Below the pieces are notes generated by a model. The model saw only the letters and a list, made by a program, of their open reading frames with translations, had not been told where the DNA came from and made no database searches. Of a DNA stretch of 64,000 nt, positions 1 through 8,424 are shown piece by piece (the first letter of the stretch is position 1; every line of letters begins with the position of its first letter). Both the position numbers and the translations under genes were made by a program. The stretch covers positions 1,834,950 to 1,898,949 of the forward strand of contig NZ_BAAAUN010000001.1 of assembly GCF_039533965.1 (NCBI RefSeq), given 5' to 3'. The stretch is from Microbacterium luteolum (GTDB lineage Bacteria; Actinomycetota; Actinomycetes; Actinomycetales; Microbacteriaceae).

Positions 1-511
1 TTGCGGCTGGAGATGGTCCCCGAGGGCGTCCTGCACGCCTTCGCCGCCGAAGACGCGGCCTCGTTGCCCGCTCGATTCGCGTCGCCCTACCTCATGGGGA
101 GCCGAATGCCTCCCCATCTGGCGGGTGCGGAGCGCACAGATCAGGACGAACCCGTCGGATGCGCCGTGGGTCACCCGGTTCATCATGATGCCTGGAGCTG
201 AGGCGCCCGTCGGAATGGCGGGATTCCATGGGCCACCCGATCACACGGGCATGGTGGAGGTTGGCTATCAGATCGACCCGGAGCAACGCCGACGAGGGTA
301 CGCCGGGCGGTCTCTCGAGATACTGCTCGCCGTCGCGGGTCAGCACCCTGACGTCCGGGTTGTTCGAGCCACGATCAGCCCCGCGAATTCCGCTTCGTCG
401 GCGCTCATTCGCCGCTACGGATTCGTCGAGACCGGCGAACAGTGGGACGAAGAAGATGGGCTCGAGATCATCTACGAGCGCGATGCGTCCCGCGATCTCG
501 AACGCGGCTGA
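1..511 (+). pseudogene. GNAT N-acetyltransferase, cut by the window edge and frameshifted
   Basis: Bases 1-99 read in frame 1 as the N-terminus of an acetyltransferase (LRLEMVPEGVLHAF to SPYLMG). From base 100 the protein continues one frame over (AECLPIWRVRSAQIRTNP) to a TGA at 509-511. The downstream part has the GNAT acetyl-CoA loop (DPEQRRRGYAGRSL) and the closing YGF motif (RRYGFVETGEQ). Removing one G from the GGGG run at 96-99 joins both parts into one uninterrupted reading frame of about 169 residues. The TTG at 1 may be the start or an internal codon, because the gene can extend upstream. The substrate is unknown. Either the gene is broken, or the run is a sequencing error; the rest of the frame shows no other decay, which favours a recent event or an error. 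Confidence 0.75.
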
Positions 512-526
512 CGCCGGGGGAACATG

Positions 527-569
527 CGTCATGCCCCGGTCGACGTCTGAGGTCGACCGGGGCATGACG
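527..569. terminator. Bidirectional hairpin terminator, 18-bp perfect stem
   Basis: Arms 527-544 and 552-569 are perfectly complementary over 18 bp with a 7-base loop. The hairpin lies between the stop of the GNAT gene (511) and the stop of the convergent protease gene (583), so it can end transcription from both sides. There is no clear T-run, as is common in high-GC actinobacteria. Confidence 0.8.
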
Positions 570-582
570 GAGGTGGGCGCGG

Positions 583-2136
583 TCAGAAGCTCGCTGCGAA
601 GCTTCCGAGTGCTCGGTCGATGGTCGTCAGGTCGGCTTCCGAGACCGCCTGGACGGCCAGTGCGATGACGTAGGAGCCGTCCGTCGAGTACGCCGACAGC
701 ATCAGGTATTGGGCACCGACGCCACCGCATCCGGTCCAATACGTGAATGCGCCTTCGTGCATTCCATCCGCGTAAGCGTCCTCCGTGTCTTTCACACATC
801 CGGACTGTCCGAGGTGCTGCTCGGCCATGGAGAGCCACTCCTCCGGAGTGAACGAGGCGGTCGCGGTCGGCGCGGCCATGATGGAAACGCCGGGAACGCT
901 CCAATCTCCACCCTGGAACGCGCTGATGTCAGGGCTGGCATCGATGTGGGCCCACTCGCCGCCCTCAGGATCCACGAAGACGGCCGTGTCGAGGCCCTTC
1001 CAGCTCGCCGGGACTTCGACCGCCACGCTTTCCGTGTCGTCGACGACCGTGACGTACTCCGTGTCGACGCCCTGTGCGCCACCATCGGATGCACCCGCGT
1101 CCTGGGCGACGGAGACCGCCTCGACGGCATCGCCGTTGAACTGACCGGAGTAGTAGACGCCCTCTCCGGAGCGGAACAGATCGACGGCCAGTGTCGCGTC
1201 GGCGCCGTGCGTCTCGAGAACGCTGCAGTAGTCGGCCATCGTGCCGTCGGTGCCGAGGGAGACGCCCTCCATCTTCGTCAGGAGGTCGCCGGGCTCCACG
1301 CCGGCCTTGTCGGCGGCTGAGCCGGAGGCGACGGAGTTGACCCAGATGCCGAGGCCCTCGCCGTCCTCGTTCATGAGGCCGGTGCCGTTGATGCCCAGAC
1401 TCATCACGTTCTCGCCCTTGATCAGCTGGTCCAGGACGCCCTGTACCTCGTCGCGGTGGATCGCGAGATTCTGGTCATGCTGATCGTTGCCGGCGTAGTT
1501 GACACCGACGAGCTTGCCGTTCTCGTCGACGAGCGGGCCGCCGGAGTTGCCGGCGCGGATACGCGCGTCATGTTCGATGACATGGCTGAGCGAGGCCCAG
1601 GGAGTGTCCATCGCGGTGTCGGCCTTGGAGACGATGCCGCGCGTCATGGTGAACTCGGGGTCGCCGAGCGGGAACCCCGCCGCATACACATCGGTGGCGG
1701 TCGGGATCTCGCCCTCACGCCACGTGAAGTGCGGGTAGTCGTCCTTCTCGAGTTGGATGACGGCGAGGTCGAGGCACTCCGATGATCCGAGCACCTTCGC
1801 GTTGAGAGTGCTCTCGGTGTCGCCGCCGCGCCATACCTTCAGAGTGCCGGCTCCGACCACGACATGATTGTTGGTGACGGCGAGACCGTCGTCACTGATC
1901 AGGAAGCCCGAGCCGCGTCCGGCGGCTTCGTAACCCCCTTCTTCGGGCGACACGAAGGTGCCGACGGCCTCGATCTGGATCGTGGCGGACTGGACGTCAT
2001 CGAAACCGACGCCGCCGGAGTCGCCGCCGGCTGCGGGGAACCCGGGGAGGGCGGGAAGCGCGCAGCCGCTGAGGGCGGCCGCCATCGAGAGGCCGAGTGC
2101 TGCAGCCGCAGCTGCTCGTCGGCGGGAGGGGGTCAT
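583..2136 (-). CDS. Secreted HtrA-like serine protease lipoprotein with PDZ domain
   Basis: This 517-residue protein begins with a lipoprotein signal peptide whose lipobox LSGC gives Cys25 as the lipidated residue, so it should be anchored outside the membrane. A trypsin-like domain follows with the full triad: His91 in TNNHVV, Asp123 in LDLAVI and Ser198 in GNSGGPL. A PDZ-like domain is at about residues 255-335 (SAADKAGVEPGDLL). The last 150 residues form an extracytoplasmic domain I do not recognise, with paired cysteines near the end. The start is supported by AAGGAGA about 10 bases upstream. Role inferred from the family: extracytoplasmic protein quality control or processing. It lies downstream of two small membrane-protein genes in the same direction. 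Confidence 0.88.
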   Translation of the reverse strand: MTPSRRRAAAAAALGLSMAAALSGCALPALPGFPAAGGDSGGVGFDDVQSATIQIEAVGTFVSPEEGGYEAAGRGSGFLISDDGLAVTNNHVVVGAGTLKVWRGGDTESTLNAKVLGSSECLDLAVIQLEKDDYPHFTWREGEIPTATDVYAAGFPLGDPEFTMTRGIVSKADTAMDTPWASLSHVIEHDARIRAGNSGGPLVDENGKLVGVNYAGNDQHDQNLAIHRDEVQGVLDQLIKGENVMSLGINGTGLMNEDGEGLGIWVNSVASGSAADKAGVEPGDLLTKMEGVSLGTDGTMADYCSVLETHGADATLAVDLFRSGEGVYYSGQFNGDAVEAVSVAQDAGASDGGAQGVDTEYVTVVDDTESVAVEVPASWKGLDTAVFVDPEGGEWAHIDASPDISAFQGGDWSVPGVSIMAAPTATASFTPEEWLSMAEQHLGQSGCVKDTEDAYADGMHEGAFTYWTGCGGVGAQYLMLSAYSTDGSYVIALAVQAVSEADLTTIDRALGSFAASF

Positions 2137-2191
2137 TGTCTTGTTCTCCTTGTGGGATGGCCTGGCGGCCGATGGGTGGGACGTCGCCGAA

Positions 2192-2557
2192 TCAGGCGCC
2201 GACGAAGAGGAACACGGTCCACGCCGCGCTGGCGATGACCATCACCGCGATCGACGCGTAGCCGAGGATGATGCCGGCCATGGCCTGCTTGCGACCGGCG
2301 CCGTTGAGGCGCTGGGATCGCCCTCGGCCGAGGTGACCGCAGATCACCGCGACGACGGAGAGGGGGAAGGCGACGGCCGCGGAGAAGTAGCCGGTGATGG
2401 GAATGATCGCCCAGAAGCCGACGGCTGCACCGACGATCCCGAAGATCATGGCGGTGATCGCGAGACCGTTGCTCGGCGCGACGTGCTGGGGCGGGGCGTA
2501 CGGCGCCGGCGATGCTGATTCGACCAGGGGCGGGAACTGCGGGGACTGAGTCTCCAT
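2192..2557 (-). CDS. DUF4190-type small membrane protein
   Basis: A 121-residue protein with a proline-rich N-terminus (residues 1-30, SPAPYAPPQHV) and two hydrophobic stretches, about 32-72 (LAITAMIFGIVGAAVGFW...) and 90-118 (MAGIILGYASIAVMVIASAAW). The layout and the GLAITAMIFGI and MAGIILGY signatures match DUF4190 membrane proteins, whose function is unknown. I chose the ATG at 2557 because AAGGAG lies 6-7 bases upstream; an upstream extension of the frame has no membrane-protein character. It follows the DUF4870 gene by 29 bp and precedes the protease by 55 bp, so the three may share a transcript. Confidence 0.8.
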   Translation of the reverse strand: METQSPQFPPLVESASPAPYAPPQHVAPSNGLAITAMIFGIVGAAVGFWAIIPITGYFSAAVAFPLSVVAVICGHLGRGRSQRLNGAGRKQAMAGIILGYASIAVMVIASAAWTVFLFVGA

Positions 2558-2586
2558 GATGATCTCCTTGGGGATGTCGGTTCGGG

Positions 2587-2961
2587 TTACTTCAGGAACC
2601 GGAAGGTGAGCGGGTAGCGGAAGGTCCCCGACGTGTTCGACCGGACGGCGGCGACGATGGCGAGGATGAGGCCGGCGAGCTGCACGAGCGTCGCGGCGAT
2701 GATGAAGACGAAGCCCACGAGCACGATCGCGAGGAGCCCGCCCACGACATAGAGCGCGAGCGCCGCCGCCGCGTAGGTGATCTGAGCGTTCAGGGCTTCC
2801 TTCGATTCGCGCTCGACAGCATCGCTGCGGTCTCGATAGATGAGCCACACGATGAGCGGCCCGATGAAGGAGAGGAGTCCGCCGATGTGGGCGAGAACGA
2901 CCCAGCGACTCTCCTCGGACGGGGTGAGCGGGGCGGCGGGGAGGGACTGTTCAGCGGTCAT
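2587..2961 (-). CDS. DUF4870-family membrane protein
   Basis: A 124-residue protein with the DUF4870 pattern: an N-terminal SEESRWVVLAHIGGLLSF segment, a conserved charged loop after the first helix (IYRDRSDAVERESKEALNAQ), then two long hydrophobic segments (about 68-108) and a basic C-terminus. Members are small Tic20-like membrane proteins of unknown function. The ATG at 2961 is preceded by a weak GGAA box. It is the first gene of the minus-strand group DUF4870-DUF4190-protease. Confidence 0.85.
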   Translation of the reverse strand: MTAEQSLPAAPLTPSEESRWVVLAHIGGLLSFIGPLIVWLIYRDRSDAVERESKEALNAQITYAAAALALYVVGGLLAIVLVGFVFIIAATLVQLAGLILAIVAAVRSNTSGTFRYPLTFRFLK

Positions 2962-3206
2962 GAGGGCGTTCCTTCAGATGGAGTTCGGTGATGATGAAGC
3001 CACGCTAGGAGCACCGGGGCGGCGTCATACGAGCGAAACCGGGGCGACAACCTTGCGACAACGGAGGGCCTCCGTCCCGTTTCCGGGACTCGCACCCACA
3101 CCCGTGACCGACGCCCGACCTCACTGAGGAATCGCTGCAGTTCGTACGTTGGCGTTGCGTTGCACGAGCCGCCGAAGCCGCACCGAGGCGGCGCGTCCCT
3201 CATACC

Positions 3207-4283
3207 GTGGGGAGCATGAATAAAGAGGTCGCGCCAGAGTGCGAACAAGATGCTGCCACCCGCACACCGGGCCCGCCCTCACGCGATCGGTCGACTGTCG
3301 TTCCGCTCGGGCCAGGGCAAATCCAGTGGAGACGAGCGTCGGTCGATGACGCGGATGCGATCCACGCGGTGGCATCCGGTGCCGGAGCGATAGATCATCC
3401 GTACTTCACGGTCCCGGCAGAAGAGGTGTCCGAAGACCTCGCGGCCATCAGCACAGGCGAGGGCATCGGCATCGTCGGAGCTGATGAATCCGGTCGAATC
3501 ATCGCCTACGCGATGGTGCTCCCCTTCTCCATGGACACATCTCCGGTCACCGCCTTGATGCTCGGTGCTGTCTCCCCTGATGCGCGTCGTCAGGGACTGG
3601 GCCGACGGATGGTCGCCTGGCAACGAGATCAGGGGTTCGCGTGGTTGAGTTCGCTCGGCGACCCTGCCCCGCTGCGGCTCTTGACGTACGCCGATGCCGG
3701 AGCGGTGGATACTCGCGCGCTTCTCCACGGAGAAGGATTCTCGTCGGCGCGAGAGTATCTGCATCTGAAGAGGAGCACCGATACCCCGCTGACCGCGACG
3801 ACCCCGCGCGGCTACACGATCGAGCAGTTCAGTGATCAGCACAGCGAGCCGGTGCGCCGACTCAGGAATACGGCCTTCCGCGATCAGTGGGGTGCGCATG
3901 ACTTCGACGTCGACGGATGGGCGCAGCACGTCGAGCGCCCGGTCTTCGACAGGACTCTGTCGAAGGTCGTCCTCGATGAATCGCGTCAGGTCGTCGCCTA
4001 CACGCTCGTCGAGCACAGCCTTGACGAGCACGGAAGCCGCACGGACTCGGCGGCGTATCTCGCTTCGCTCGGTGTCGAAGAGACGCACCGACGCCGGGGA
4101 CTGGGCGCAGCCCTGCTCGGCGATCTTGTCGCGTCGGCCGCTCACCAGGCAATCGATTCGGTGACGCTGGACGTGGACAGCGCATCGGAGTCGAGGGCCA
4201 ACGAGCTGTACTTCCGCCTCGGGTTCGAGACCGAGCATCGACGGCTGTCGTACGTTCTGGAGCGTCCTGCCACGCGCGCCTGA
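3207..4283 (+). CDS. Tandem-GNAT acetyltransferase, MshD-like architecture
   Basis: A 358-residue protein with two GNAT folds. The N-terminal one covers about residues 40-195, with acetyl-CoA loop DARRQGLGRRMV. The C-terminal one covers about 205-350, with loop THRRRGLGAALLGDL and the final ANELYFRLGFE motif. This two-domain plan and length match mycothiol-synthase-like proteins, but no mycothiol-specific residue was checked, so the substrate is open. Translation may start at GTG 3207 or at ATG 3216; neither has a well-spaced Shine-Dalgarno box. The gene stands alone and is convergent with the following permease gene, from which it is separated by a nested hairpin. The 245 bp upstream, back to 2962, hold only its promoter region and no gene I can support. 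Confidence 0.8.
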   Translation: MGSMNKEVAPECEQDAATRTPGPPSRDRSTVVPLGPGQIQWRRASVDDADAIHAVASGAGAIDHPYFTVPAEEVSEDLAAISTGEGIGIVGADESGRIIAYAMVLPFSMDTSPVTALMLGAVSPDARRQGLGRRMVAWQRDQGFAWLSSLGDPAPLRLLTYADAGAVDTRALLHGEGFSSAREYLHLKRSTDTPLTATTPRGYTIEQFSDQHSEPVRRLRNTAFRDQWGAHDFDVDGWAQHVERPVFDRTLSKVVLDESRQVVAYTLVEHSLDEHGSRTDSAAYLASLGVEETHRRRGLGAALLGDLVASAAHQAIDSVTLDVDSASESRANELYFRLGFETEHRRLSYVLERPATRA

Positions 4284-4360
4284 AGTTCTGTGGCCCCTCG
4301 CCACTTCTGCGGCCATTCCGGATGGGGGTGGCCGCAGAAGTCAGCGATGGCCGCAGAACT
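4284..4360. terminator. Nested double hairpin between convergent genes
   Basis: Inner arms 4303-4315 and 4329-4341 are perfectly complementary over 13 bp (ACTTCTGCGGCCA). An outer pair near 4284-4295 and 4348-4359 repeats almost the same stem with one mismatch. Position between the stops at 4283 and 4378 suggests a bidirectional terminator. Confidence 0.7.
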
Positions 4361-4377
4361 CGAGCGTGTGAACTGCC

Positions 4378-5304
4378 CTACTTGACGCTGCCCGCGGTCA
4401 ATCCGCCGACGAGGCGTTTCTCGATGAGCATGAAGAGGATGACGACGGGCAGGATCGCGACGATCGAGACGCCGAACACGTACTGCCAGCTGGTCTCGTA
4501 TTGTCCGACGAACTTGGTGAGCGCGACGGAGAGCGGCTGGTTCTTGTCGGTGGAGAGGATCACCAGGGACGCGGCGAATTCGTTCCAGCAGGCGACGAAG
4601 GTGAACACGATGGCGGTGACGATGCCGGGCCAGACGAGGGGCAGGTTGATCTTGAACAGGACGGTGAAGCGTCCGGCGCCGTCGATCTGGGCTGCTTCGT
4701 CGACTTCTTTGGGGATGCCGGCGAAGAAGGAGTGCATGATCCAGACGGCGAAGGAGAGGTTGAACGCGGCGTTGATGAAGATCATCGCCGCCCACGTGTC
4801 ACCGAGGCCGAGGGTCGTGAACTGGCGGAACAGACCCGAGGTGAGGACGGCGGGCTGCAGCATCTGGGTGACGATGACGAGGAACAGGAACACCATGCGG
4901 CCGGGGAATTTGAACCGGGCGGTGTAGTACGCGGCCGGCAGCGACACGACGAGCACGAGCAGGGTCGCGAACACGGCGATGATGATCGTGGAGATGAGGT
5001 TGTAGGGCAGGGGTGTTTCGGGGGTCGACCACATCGTGAGGTAGTTCTCCCAGTGCCATTCGGTGGGGAGATACGTGGGGTCGACGGAGCGGATCTGGGG
5101 TTTCGTCTTCACGGACCCGAAGAACATGATCAGGTACGGGAGTACGAAGATCGCGAGGACGAGGAACCCGGCGGCCATGCGGAGGATGACCCGCGGGAGG
5201 GTGACCTGGTCTTCGGTGTAACGGCGCTTGCGGCCGTTGATCGGGGGGAGGGCGCGTCCGCCGCGGCCGGTGGTGGTGACGAGTTCGGTCTCGGTCACGG
5301 TCAT
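4378..5304 (-). CDS. Carbohydrate ABC importer permease, MalG/LacG type
   Basis: A 308-residue inner-membrane protein with six predicted helices and the cytoplasmic EAA loop (EVDEAAQIDGAGRFTVLFKI, near residue 215) that contacts the ATPase. It ends with GGLTAGSVK, a usual MalG-group terminus. The start ATG at 5304 has GGAGG 6-7 bases upstream inside the end of the preceding permease gene, whose stop lies 2 bp away, so translation is coupled. It forms the second half of a permease pair with 5307-6272. No binding-protein gene is next to the pair, and no ATPase gene is present; actinobacterial sugar importers often use a shared MsiK-type ATPase encoded elsewhere. The substrate cannot be told. 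Confidence 0.9.
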   Translation of the reverse strand: MTVTETELVTTTGRGGRALPPINGRKRRYTEDQVTLPRVILRMAAGFLVLAIFVLPYLIMFFGSVKTKPQIRSVDPTYLPTEWHWENYLTMWSTPETPLPYNLISTIIIAVFATLLVLVVSLPAAYYTARFKFPGRMVFLFLVIVTQMLQPAVLTSGLFRQFTTLGLGDTWAAMIFINAAFNLSFAVWIMHSFFAGIPKEVDEAAQIDGAGRFTVLFKINLPLVWPGIVTAIVFTFVACWNEFAASLVILSTDKNQPLSVALTKFVGQYETSWQYVFGVSIVAILPVVILFMLIEKRLVGGLTAGSVK

Positions 5305-5306
5305 GA

Positions 5307-6272
5307 TCAGACCTCCTTCATGGGCTTGACGACCTTGACGTAGATCGCGACGATCACGATCACGATCAGGAACGCGACGACGGACAGGGCGCTGGCGACA
5401 TCGACCTTCTTCTGCAGCTCGATGTATTTGAAGATCATCGTCATGATCGTGTCGGCCCCGTAGCCGGGGATGGACCCGGTCATGACCTTCAGGATCGGGA
5501 GCGAGTTGAACACGTTGATGATGTTGATCAGCACCGCGACGGCCAGGGCGCTGCGCAGCTGCGGGAGCACGATCGACCAATAGGTGCGGGCGGGACCCGC
5601 GCCGTCCATCTTCGCCGCCTCGATCGCATCCGCGGGCACCGACTGCAGCCCGGCGAGGATCGTGTAGGTCGTGAACGGGAGGGACACGAAGATGGACACG
5701 ACGATCGACCAGATGAACGCCGTCGTCGAGTTCTTCGTCCACCCGTACCCGACGGCGTCGTCCGAGAGGCCGATGTCGTAGAGGAACTTGTTGAACACCC
5801 CGAAGTAGGGCTCGAGGCTGTAGTAGAACACCAGCGTCGTCATCACGACGGATGCTGCCCAGGGGACGATGACCGCCATGCGGACGATCTGCCGCCCGGG
5901 GAACGCCTTGTTGAGGATCTGCGCGAGCCCGAGCGAGATCACCACTGTGACCGCGACGGTGACGACGACCCAGACGATCGTCCGAAAGAAGATCGGCCAG
6001 AACTCCGCGAACGCGAACACAGCGAAGAAATTGTCCAACCCGACCGACCCCTTGTCGAGACCCGAGAGCGAGATGTCGCGGGTGGAGTTGAAGAACATCA
6101 CTCCCGCGGGGAACAGGACGACACCGATGATCAGCAGCAGTGCCGGCCCGATCCAGGGCAATGCCTGGAGGAGATCCTTGGCTCCGGCGCTTCGGCGCTG
6201 ACCGGCGTCGGAAGTGCGGGGGCGACCGGTGGCCGCCTCCACGGGGTTCGAGGACTCTGTTGTCTGGTTCAT
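5307..6272 (-). CDS. Carbohydrate ABC importer permease, MalF/UgpA type
   Basis: A 321-residue protein with a roughly 40-residue polar cytoplasmic N-terminus, then six hydrophobic segments and the EAA loop DAIEAAKMDGAGPARTYWSI. It pairs with the MalG-type permease immediately downstream. I chose the ATG at 6272 because residues upstream of it are arginine- and proline-rich and unlike any permease. Unusually, the gene in front is not a solute-binding protein but a nitrilase (stop at 6445), and hairpins separate the two, so this permease pair probably has its own promoter or depends on read-through. Confidence 0.88.
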   Translation of the reverse strand: MNQTTESSNPVEAATGRPRTSDAGQRRSAGAKDLLQALPWIGPALLLIIGVVLFPAGVMFFNSTRDISLSGLDKGSVGLDNFFAVFAFAEFWPIFFRTIVWVVVTVAVTVVISLGLAQILNKAFPGRQIVRMAVIVPWAASVVMTTLVFYYSLEPYFGVFNKFLYDIGLSDDAVGYGWTKNSTTAFIWSIVVSIFVSLPFTTYTILAGLQSVPADAIEAAKMDGAGPARTYWSIVLPQLRSALAVAVLINIINVFNSLPILKVMTGSIPGYGADTIMTMIFKYIELQKKVDVASALSVVAFLIVIVIVAIYVKVVKPMKEV

Positions 6273-6331
6273 CGGGATTCCTGAACCTCTCCGTTCAGCG
6301 GGCTCTGCCCGCGTCGACCTGCGCCGAGTAT

Positions 6332-6363
6332 CGAGCCCCCGGCGCTGGGACGCCGAGGGCTCG
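6332..6363. other. Hairpin in the leader of the orphan permease pair
   Basis: Arms CGAGCCCCCGGCG (6332-6344) and CGCCGAGGGCTCG (6351-6363) pair over 13 bp with one C:A mismatch and a 6-base loop. It lies 60 bp upstream of the permease start at 6272 and downstream of a stronger hairpin after the nitrilase gene. It could be a second terminator or a leader attenuator; the sequence does not decide. Confidence 0.5.
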
Positions 6364-6397
6364 GAGGGGCCGAATGGGGGATTCGACGTTGGTACGA

Positions 6398-6439
6398 CCG
6401 CGCCACGAGGGAACCCGTCTCTCGACGTTCGTGGCGCGG
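6398..6439 (-). terminator. Hairpin terminator after the nitrilase gene
   Basis: Arms CCGCGCCACGA (6398-6408) and TCGTGGCGCGG (6429-6439) are perfect 11-bp complements. The outer arm begins 6 bases past the nitrilase stop codon (6445-6447). There is no T-run. Confidence 0.65.
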
Positions 6440-6444
6440 CCGGG

Positions 6445-7440
6445 TCAGTTCTCGATCTGGAAATCGTCCGGGACGGGGACGTCGGAGTGACGCGCGGTAC
6501 GAGCGTCACGTTCCAGACCGGAGCGCTGGGTGAGCACACCGTAGAGCTCGGGGCGGCGGCCGAGCAGCCATCGCCGACCGGTCGACAGCGGAAGGAGATC
6601 CATGTCGAGGTCAGCGGTCACCACCGACTGGTCCGCGACGGGCGTCTCGGCCACGATCCGCCCATAGGGATCGATGATCATCGCGTTTCCGGTGCGGATC
6701 TCGTCGTCGTCGGGGCCGATGCCGTTGCTGAAGAGGAGGAAGATGCCGTTGTCGTGCGCGCGTGCGGGGAGCCAGCGCATGAGCCATCCTCGACCGTACG
6801 GCCCGTTGACCGCTTCCTCCAGGGCCTCAGGGTTCTCGAACCGGTCGTGCCACAGCGCTGACGGGATCACCTTCATGCCATGCGGGCTGCGCGAACTCGT
6901 GCCACCGGTCTGGTGCGGAGCGATGAGGACCTTCGCTCCGAGGAGAGTCACGGCTCGCACGTTCTCGACGAGGTTGTTGTCCCAGCAGATCAGGATCGCC
7001 ATGCGCACACCCCAGGGCGTGTCGAACACTGTGTAGTCGTTGCCGCTCGAGATCGCCTCGTGCTCGAAAGCATGGAGCTTGCGGTGGATGTGCACGGTCC
7101 CGTCGGGGAAGCACACGGCGTAGGAGTTGAACAACTCGTCGCCGTCGGATTCGAGGAAACCCGCACCGATGCCCACGCCGAGGTCTGCCGCGATCTCCTT
7201 GAGAGCCTGCACCAGCGGCCCATCGGCCGGCTCCGCGAGTTCGCGGAGGCGCTCCGTGGTCGACTTGGTCAGGTGCCAGTATGCGACCAGGCACATCTCC
7301 GGGAACACCACGAGACGCGATCCATCCTCCGCCGCAGAGGTGGCGAGGCGGCGCACCGTGGCGAGGTTTCCGGCCTTGTCCGCCGGCACTGCTTCGAACT
7401 GCACCACGGACACGCGGAGGTCTGCAGCGGTTTCGGTCAT
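6445..7440 (-). CDS. Nitrilase-superfamily carbon-nitrogen hydrolase
   Basis: A 331-residue cytosolic enzyme with the complete Glu-Lys-Cys triad of the superfamily: Glu48 in VVFPEMC, Lys121 in HIHRKLH and Cys152 in AILICWDNN. The triad and the HIHRKLHAFEHE segment place it among CN hydrolases acting on nitriles, amides or N-carbamoyl compounds; the substrate cannot be read from sequence. The start is ATG 7440, because residues upstream of it do not fit the family. It is divergently transcribed from a LysR regulator 94 bp away, which by common practice controls the neighbouring enzyme gene, probably with the substrate or product as inducer (inference). The shared intergenic region 7441-7534 is AT-rich. 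Confidence 0.88.
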   Translation of the reverse strand: MTETAADLRVSVVQFEAVPADKAGNLATVRRLATSAAEDGSRLVVFPEMCLVAYWHLTKSTTERLRELAEPADGPLVQALKEIAADLGVGIGAGFLESDGDELFNSYAVCFPDGTVHIHRKLHAFEHEAISSGNDYTVFDTPWGVRMAILICWDNNLVENVRAVTLLGAKVLIAPHQTGGTSSRSPHGMKVIPSALWHDRFENPEALEEAVNGPYGRGWLMRWLPARAHDNGIFLLFSNGIGPDDDEIRTGNAMIIDPYGRIVAETPVADQSVVTADLDMDLLPLSTGRRWLLGRRPELYGVLTQRSGLERDARTARHSDVPVPDDFQIEN

Positions 7441-7534
7441 CGGATCTTTCCCTTCGTCGAGGACTCCCTCCACTCAACCCGAACGCATGCATTACATCCA
7501 ATGAAAAAACCATAACTTGATATACCTTTGAGGA

Positions 7535-8419
7535 ATGGATATCCGATTGCTGAGGGCCTTCGTGGAGGGCGCTGACAGACAGACGTTCAGTGATGCAGCG
7601 CTAGCGCTCTCCATCACCCAGCCAGCATTCACCAAGCAGATCCAGCAGATTGAGTCGCTGGTCGGAACGCCGCTGTTCAGCCGAGGGCGCCACGGCGCCG
7701 TGCTCACCGCCGCAGGCACGGAGCTCGTGGGCGAGGCACGCACCATCGTCGACCTCGTCGCTCGTTTCGAGGGTCGGGCGAAGCGCGTCGGCGCCGGAGA
7801 AGAGGGCCATCTCACCATCGGCTTCGGACTTTCCAGCATCACGATCGCCCCCCGCGCCGTCGCAGCATTCCGCGCGAGCTCCCCAGGAGTCTCGGTGCGC
7901 CTGGAGGACATGTCCTCGTCGGCTCAGGTCGACGGCGTGCGCACCGGAGAGCTGGACGTCGGGTTCACCCGCCTGCCGGTTCCTCGTGATCTCCGAGCTG
8001 TCTCGGTCCTCTCCGACCATCTGGCGATCGCGTATCCCGCCGAGTGGGAGCCACCGGCCGACGATGCGGCCTTCACCGACTGGCTCGACGAGCATCCGCT
8101 TGTCCGGCTGTCGGTCGGCCGAGGTCCGGGGCTCGCGGCTCAGGCCGCACGTTATGTCTCGGACGTCGGCGCTCAGCCGACCATCGTCCAGGACGCAGAC
8201 GACCTTCAGACCGTCCTCGCGCTCGTCGCCGCGGGCGTCGGCATCGGCATCGTGCCGGAGAGCGCTCGCAATATCGCGCCCCGACACGTGCGCATGCGCC
8301 GCCTGAACGGAACGAGCGCCTCCTGGAAGATCGGCGTGGTCTGGAACCCGACGAACGAAACGCCTGTCGTCCGTTCGTTCTTGGACGAACTCGCGACGTT
8401 GCCACGCACCGAAGCCTGA
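7535..8419 (+). CDS. LysR-family transcriptional regulator
   Basis: A 294-residue LTTR with the N-terminal winged helix-turn-helix (MDIRLLRAFVEGADRQTFSDAA then ALSITQPAFTKQIQQIE, residues 1-60) and a substrate-binding-like effector domain from about residue 90 (EGHLTIGFG). It is divergent from the nitrilase gene and probably regulates it. GAGGA sits directly before the ATG, which is closer than usual. Its stop lies 5 bp from the stop of the convergent sugar kinase gene, with no room for a terminator between them. Confidence 0.9.
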   Translation: MDIRLLRAFVEGADRQTFSDAALALSITQPAFTKQIQQIESLVGTPLFSRGRHGAVLTAAGTELVGEARTIVDLVARFEGRAKRVGAGEEGHLTIGFGLSSITIAPRAVAAFRASSPGVSVRLEDMSSSAQVDGVRTGELDVGFTRLPVPRDLRAVSVLSDHLAIAYPAEWEPPADDAAFTDWLDEHPLVRLSVGRGPGLAAQAARYVSDVGAQPTIVQDADDLQTVLALVAAGVGIGIVPESARNIAPRHVRMRRLNGTSASWKIGVVWNPTNETPVVRSFLDELATLPRTEA

Positions 8420-8424
8420 CGCGA

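Noticed and set aside
2558..2848. N-terminal extension of the DUF4190 protein
   Set aside because: It overlaps the DUF4870 gene in another frame and is arginine/histidine-rich; AAGGAG marks the start at 2557.
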